Assembly: GCA_028292075.1 (NCBI GenBank)
Contig: JAQGNA010000074.1
Coordinates: forward strand, 1-8,586
DNA from: Rhodoferax sp.
GTDB taxonomy: Bacteria; Pseudomonadota; Gammaproteobacteria; Burkholderiales; Burkholderiaceae
Reading direction: 5' to 3'
Length of the DNA: 8,586 bases
The notes beneath the pieces were generated by a model. It was not told the DNA's origin. It saw only the letters and a program-made list of their open reading frames with translations, and did no database searches. The position numbers and the translations under genes are program-made. Positions 5,943-8,586 of the stretch are shown in pieces; position 1 is the stretch's first letter, and each line of letters opens with the position of its first letter.

Positions 5943-8177
5943 ATGCCTCTCTTCGCCCTGCCCTCCTTCCTGCGCCGCCTCTGGGCGGTCGACACCTTTC
6001 CCTACAGCCTGCGGATCTTCATCGCGCTGAGCGCCAGCATGGCCGTGTGCTGGGTCTACAACGAAATGGCGCTGGTGATGCCGCTGTTCCTCGGCACCAT
6101 TGCCTGCGCGCTGGCCGAGACCGACGACAACTGGCGCGGCCGGCTGCGGGCGCTGCTCGTCACCCTGCTGTGCTTCGCGCTGGCGGCCTTTGCCGTGCAG
6201 TCGCTGTTTCCACACCCCTGGGCCTTCTTCGTCGGCATGGTGGCGGCCACCTTCTGCCTGACGATGCTCGGCGCCATCAGCCCGCGTTACCAGGCCATCG
6301 CCTACGGCACGCTGATCCTGTCGATCTACACCACCATCGGCATGGACCAGCGCGGCGGATCGGGCCAGGTGTTCTGGCGCGAACCGGTGCTGCTGTTGAC
6401 CGGGGCCACCTGGTACGGACTGCTGTCGGTGGTCTGGAGCGCCCTTTTCCGGCACCAGCCGGTGCAGCAGAACCTGGCCGTGCTGTTCCGCGCGCTGGGC
6501 GGCTACCTGCGGCTCAAGGCCACGCTTTTCGAGCCGGTGCGCGGCATCGACCAGGAGGTCAAGCGGCTGGCGTTGGCCCAGCGCAATGGCGAGGTCGTGA
6601 AGGCGCTCAATACCGCCAAGGAAAGCATCCTCAGCCGCATGGAACTGCATCCGAGCCAGCGCATGCAGTTCTACCTGCGGCTGTATTTCATCGCGCAGGA
6701 CGTGCACGAAAGGGCCTCTTCCTCGCATTCGCCCTACAGCGAACTGGCCGAAACGTTTTTCCACAGCGACGTTTTGTTCCGCTGCCAGCGACTGTTGCGG
6801 CTGCAAGGGGTGACCTGCGAGCAGATGGCGACGTCCATTCTGCTGCGCCAGCCGCTCGACCTGCGCCCGGCCAGCGGGCAGGCATTGGCCGACCTGCAGG
6901 CCGCGCTTGCCTACTTGGAGGCCCAGCAACAGCCGCACTGGCAGCGCCTGCTGGGCTCGCTCTCGGCGTTGGCCAGGAACCTGGGCACGCTCGAGGCCCG
7001 GCTGATGAGCGCGAGCCGCGCCGAAGGGCTGGACGAAAAGCAGGATCAGAGCCTGCTCGACCGCTCGCCGCAGTCGTTTCGCGAGGCGGTGGAGCGGGTC
7101 CGCCTGCAGCTGGCGCCGTCGGCCCCGCTGTTTCGCCATGCGGTGCGGCTGAGCGTGGCCTTGGCCATCGGCTACGGCCTGCTGCACTGGCTGCATGCCC
7201 GGCAGGGCTACTGGATTTTGCTGACCACGCTGTTCGTCTGCCAGCAGAGCTTCGGCGCCACGCGCAAGCGGATGGTGCAGCGCGTCACCGGCACCATCCT
7301 CGGGCTGGTGGCCGGCTGGGCGTTGTTCAAGCTGTTCCCAAGCCTGCTGCTGCAGTCGATCTTCGCGGTGGTCGCCGGCGTGGTGTTCTTCAGCAACCGC
7401 ACGCGTCACTACGCCCTGGCGACGGGCGCCATGACACTGGTCGTGCTGCTGTGCTTCAACCAGATCGGCGACGGCTACGACCTGATCGTGCCGCGCATCG
7501 TCGACACGGTGTTGGGCAGCCTCATCGCCGGGCTGGCGGTGTTCCTCATCCTGCCCGACTGGCAGGGCCGGCGCATGCATGAGGTGGCCGGCCGCACCAT
7601 GGCGAGCTGCGCCAGGTACCTGCGCGAGATCATGGCGCAGTACCAGAGCGGGCATGGCGACAAGAAGGACGACCTGGCCTACCGCACGGCGCGCCGGAAT
7701 GCGCACAATGCCGACGCCGCGCTGTCGACCGCGCTCACCAGCATGTTTCAGGAGCCCGGCTTCGTGCAGGGCCAGGGCGATGGCGCGCTGCGCTTTCTGC
7801 TGCTGGCGCACACGCTGCTGAACTACCTTTCCGGGCTGGGCGCGCACCGGGAAGCGCTGTCGGACGAAGGCCCCGACGCACCCACCCAGCAAGCTGCCGC
7901 ACATGTTGCCGAGGTGCTGGAGCAGCTGGCGCAAAGCCTGGCCCAGCGGAGCCTTGTCGCGCCGGCCCACGGCGCCGAGGCCCAGCTCATCGCCGCACTG
8001 CAGGCCACGCCCGACGACGCGCCGCAGGCATTGCGGCTGGTGCATCGCCAGCTGGCGCTCATCGGCGAACTGCTCGACCCGCTGCGCCTGCAAGCCGGCC
8101 GCCTGCTCAAGCAGGAACCAGCGGTGGACGGTTCCACCTCGGCTGGCGGTTCGGCCTCGGTCCCGCACGCCACCTGA
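5943..8177 (+). CDS. yccS: YccS-family inner-membrane protein (FUSC superfamily)
   Basis: A 744-residue integral membrane protein whose sequence parallels E. coli YccS (about 717 residues) along its length. The N-terminal membrane block is near 24-168 ([12 protein letters not shown] at 24-35). A soluble middle region contains the family block [19 protein letters not shown] (252-270) and [16 protein letters not shown] (274-289). A second membrane block lies near 400-537 ([17 protein letters not shown], then [23 protein letters not shown]). The soluble C-terminal part contains [16 protein letters not shown]. Relatives in the FUSC superfamily include aromatic-acid and fusaric-acid exporters, but the transport role of YccS itself is not settled. 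The ATG at 5943 is chosen because the sequence from there lines up with the E. coli N-terminus; the frame is open 43 codons further upstream but those residues look unrelated. No adaptor gene accompanies it. It may be read together with the ABC gene (gap 158 bases). Confidence 0.94.
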   Translation: MPLFALPSFLRRLWAVDTFPYSLRIFIALSASMAVCWVYNEMALVMPLFLGTIACALAETDDNWRGRLRALLVTLLCFALAAFAVQSLFPHPWAFFVGMVAATFCLTMLGAISPRYQAIAYGTLILSIYTTIGMDQRGGSGQVFWREPVLLLTGATWYGLLSVVWSALFRHQPVQQNLAVLFRALGGYLRLKATLFEPVRGIDQEVKRLALAQRNGEVVKALNTAKESILSRMELHPSQRMQFYLRLYFIAQDVHERASSSHSPYSELAETFFHSDVLFRCQRLLRLQGVTCEQMATSILLRQPLDLRPASGQALADLQAALAYLEAQQQPHWQRLLGSLSALARNLGTLEARLMSASRAEGLDEKQDQSLLDRSPQSFREAVERVRLQLAPSAPLFRHAVRLSVALAIGYGLLHWLHARQGYWILLTTLFVCQQSFGATRKRMVQRVTGTILGLVAGWALFKLFPSLLLQSIFAVVAGVVFFSNRTRHYALATGAMTLVVLLCFNQIGDGYDLIVPRIVDTVLGSLIAGLAVFLILPDWQGRRMHEVAGRTMASCARYLREIMAQYQSGHGDKKDDLAYRTARRNAHNADAALSTALTSMFQEPGFVQGQGDGALRFLLLAHTLLNYLSGLGAHREALSDEGPDAPTQQAAAHVAEVLEQLAQSLAQRSLVAPAHGAEAQLIAALQATPDDAPQALRLVHRQLALIGELLDPLRLQAGRLLKQEPAVDGSTSAGGSASVPHAT

Positions 8178-8214
8178 GCAGTTTTCGAACAGGCCGGCAC
8201 GGTCAAGGGCGGGC

Positions 8215-8231
8215 CATGCATTTTGTGCATG
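8215..8231. promoter_or_regulatory. 17-base inverted repeat upstream of gdhA, LysR-type operator candidate
   Basis: CATGCA (8215-8220), five-base spacer, TGCATG (8226-8231): a perfect 6-5-6 dyad. It contains T-N11-A (8217 and 8229) inside the symmetric ATGCA-N5-TGCAT, the form of a LysR-type recognition box. Its centre is about 64 bases before the predicted gdhA start point, the usual place for such a box. It could instead be a small hairpin after yccS, but no T-run follows. Confidence 0.4.
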
Positions 8232-8251
8232 AGAGCCTTCAAAGGCGGCCT

Positions 8252-8280
8252 TGGACAGTGGGGAATCGCGGCTCTAAGCT
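8252..8280 (+). promoter_or_regulatory. Sigma70-type promoter candidate of gdhA
   Basis: -35 box TGGACA (8252-8257, 5 of 6 matches), 17-base spacer, -10 box TAAGCT (8275-8280, 3 of 6). The predicted start is near 8287, giving a leader of about 25 bases that includes the ribosome binding site. The poor -10 box suggests a need for an activator. Confidence 0.45.
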
Positions 8281-8300
8281 CCCGCCTTCACTGCCTACCA

Positions 8301-8306
8301 AAGGAA
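8301..8306 (+). promoter_or_regulatory. Ribosome binding site of gdhA
   Basis: AAGGA about six bases before the ATG at 8312. It favours this start over the in-frame ATG 16 codons later, which has no such site. Confidence 0.75.
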
Positions 8307-8311
8307 TTTTT

Positions 8312-8586
8312 ATGTCACAAGCAAACCCCGCAGCTTCGGCGGCACCGGCGGCACCGGCCATGAACCTGCCCACCGTGCATTCGCTGCCTTCCTACCTCCA
8401 GGCAGATCACCTGGGGCCCTGGGGCATCTTCCTGCAGCAGGTGGACCGTGTGGAACCGAACCTCGGCAACCTTGCCCGGTGGGTTGAAACGCTCAAGCGA
8501 CCCAAGCGCATTCTGGAGGTCGACGTGCCGATCCACCTCGACGACGGCTCCATCGCCCACTTCGAAGGCTACCGCGTTCAGCACAA
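8312..8586 (+). CDS. gdhA: Glu/Leu/Phe/Val dehydrogenase, glutamate dehydrogenase type (N-terminal 91 residues only)
   Basis: The gene is cut by the window end. Glutamate dehydrogenases reversibly convert glutamate to 2-oxoglutarate and ammonia with NAD(P). After an Ala/Pro-rich tail (1-16), residues about 24-91 match the start of the Glu/Leu/Phe/Val dehydrogenase dimerisation domain as found in Burkholderiales: [20 protein letters not shown], then [21 protein letters not shown], then a segment ending HFEGYRVQH. These are the known family landmarks before the substrate-binding lysines, which lie beyond the window. The start at 8312 has an AAGGA ribosome binding site. The gene lies 134 bases after yccS and has its own promoter candidate, so it is likely a separate transcription unit. 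Coenzyme choice cannot be judged from this part. Confidence 0.9.
   Translation, partial: MSQANPAASAAPAAPAMNLPTVHSLPSYLQADHLGPWGIFLQQVDRVEPNLGNLARWVETLKRPKRILEVDVPIHLDDGSIAHFEGYRVQH

Noticed and set aside
5748..8168. An 806-codon open frame on the minus strand opposite yccS
   Set aside because: Its product is Gln/Arg/His-rich with no family-like segments, as expected from the complement of a GC-rich gene, while the plus strand encodes a clear YccS protein.
8215..8231. NtrC (nitrogen regulator) binding site before gdhA
   Set aside because: The 6-5-6 geometry resembles an NtrC site, but the arms are CATGCA/TGCATG rather than TGCACC/GGTGCA.
1..8586. Search for mobile elements, CRISPR arrays, tRNA or rRNA genes, or a wholly new system
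   Set aside because: No transposase or integrase, spaced repeats, attachment-site duplications or tRNA-like folds were seen; the window is nearly filled by recognisable transport and metabolic genes.

Overview
This is a GC-rich stretch (every long gene is high-GC, with one AT-rich gap) from a Gram-negative bacterium. It is probably a betaproteobacterium of the order Burkholderiales, and the style of the proteins and their arrangement suggests Comamonadaceae (Variovorax or Acidovorax-like). That placement is an inference from protein resemblance, not from a database search. Both ends of the window cut through genes.

Left part (1-3848, all on the minus strand): a four-gene multidrug efflux operon read from right to left. 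The order is a MarR-family regulator, a NodT/OprM-type outer-membrane lipoprotein channel, an EmrA-type periplasmic adaptor and the first 61 codons of an EmrB-type DHA2 transporter. The genes are tightly packed: an 11-base overlap, then gaps of 43 and 57 bases. The set can build a complete inner membrane to periplasm to outer membrane pump with its own local repressor, in the style of emrRAB with an added outer-membrane gene.

Middle (3849-3966): a 118-base AT-rich divergent control region. It holds a strong sigma70-type promoter for the regulator whose predicted start point coincides with the ATG (leaderless mRNA). A perfect 10-base palindrome lies between its -35 and -10 boxes. A series of five imperfect 15-base tandem units also covers the region. 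A weaker -10 box sits the same seven bases before the ATG of the divergent gene.

Right part (3967-8586, plus strand): a full-length ABCB-type half-transporter with an unusual LSGGP signature, then a YccS-family (FUSC superfamily) inner-membrane protein, then the first 91 codons of a Glu/Leu/Phe/Val dehydrogenase (gdhA type). The dehydrogenase has its own promoter candidate and a 17-base inverted repeat upstream that fits a LysR-type operator.

The window is mainly an export neighbourhood (tripartite pump, ABC exporter, FUSC-family protein) next to a core nitrogen-metabolism gene. I found no mobile element, CRISPR array, RNA gene or clearly new system. The most interesting signals are in the two control regions and in the ABC signature motif.
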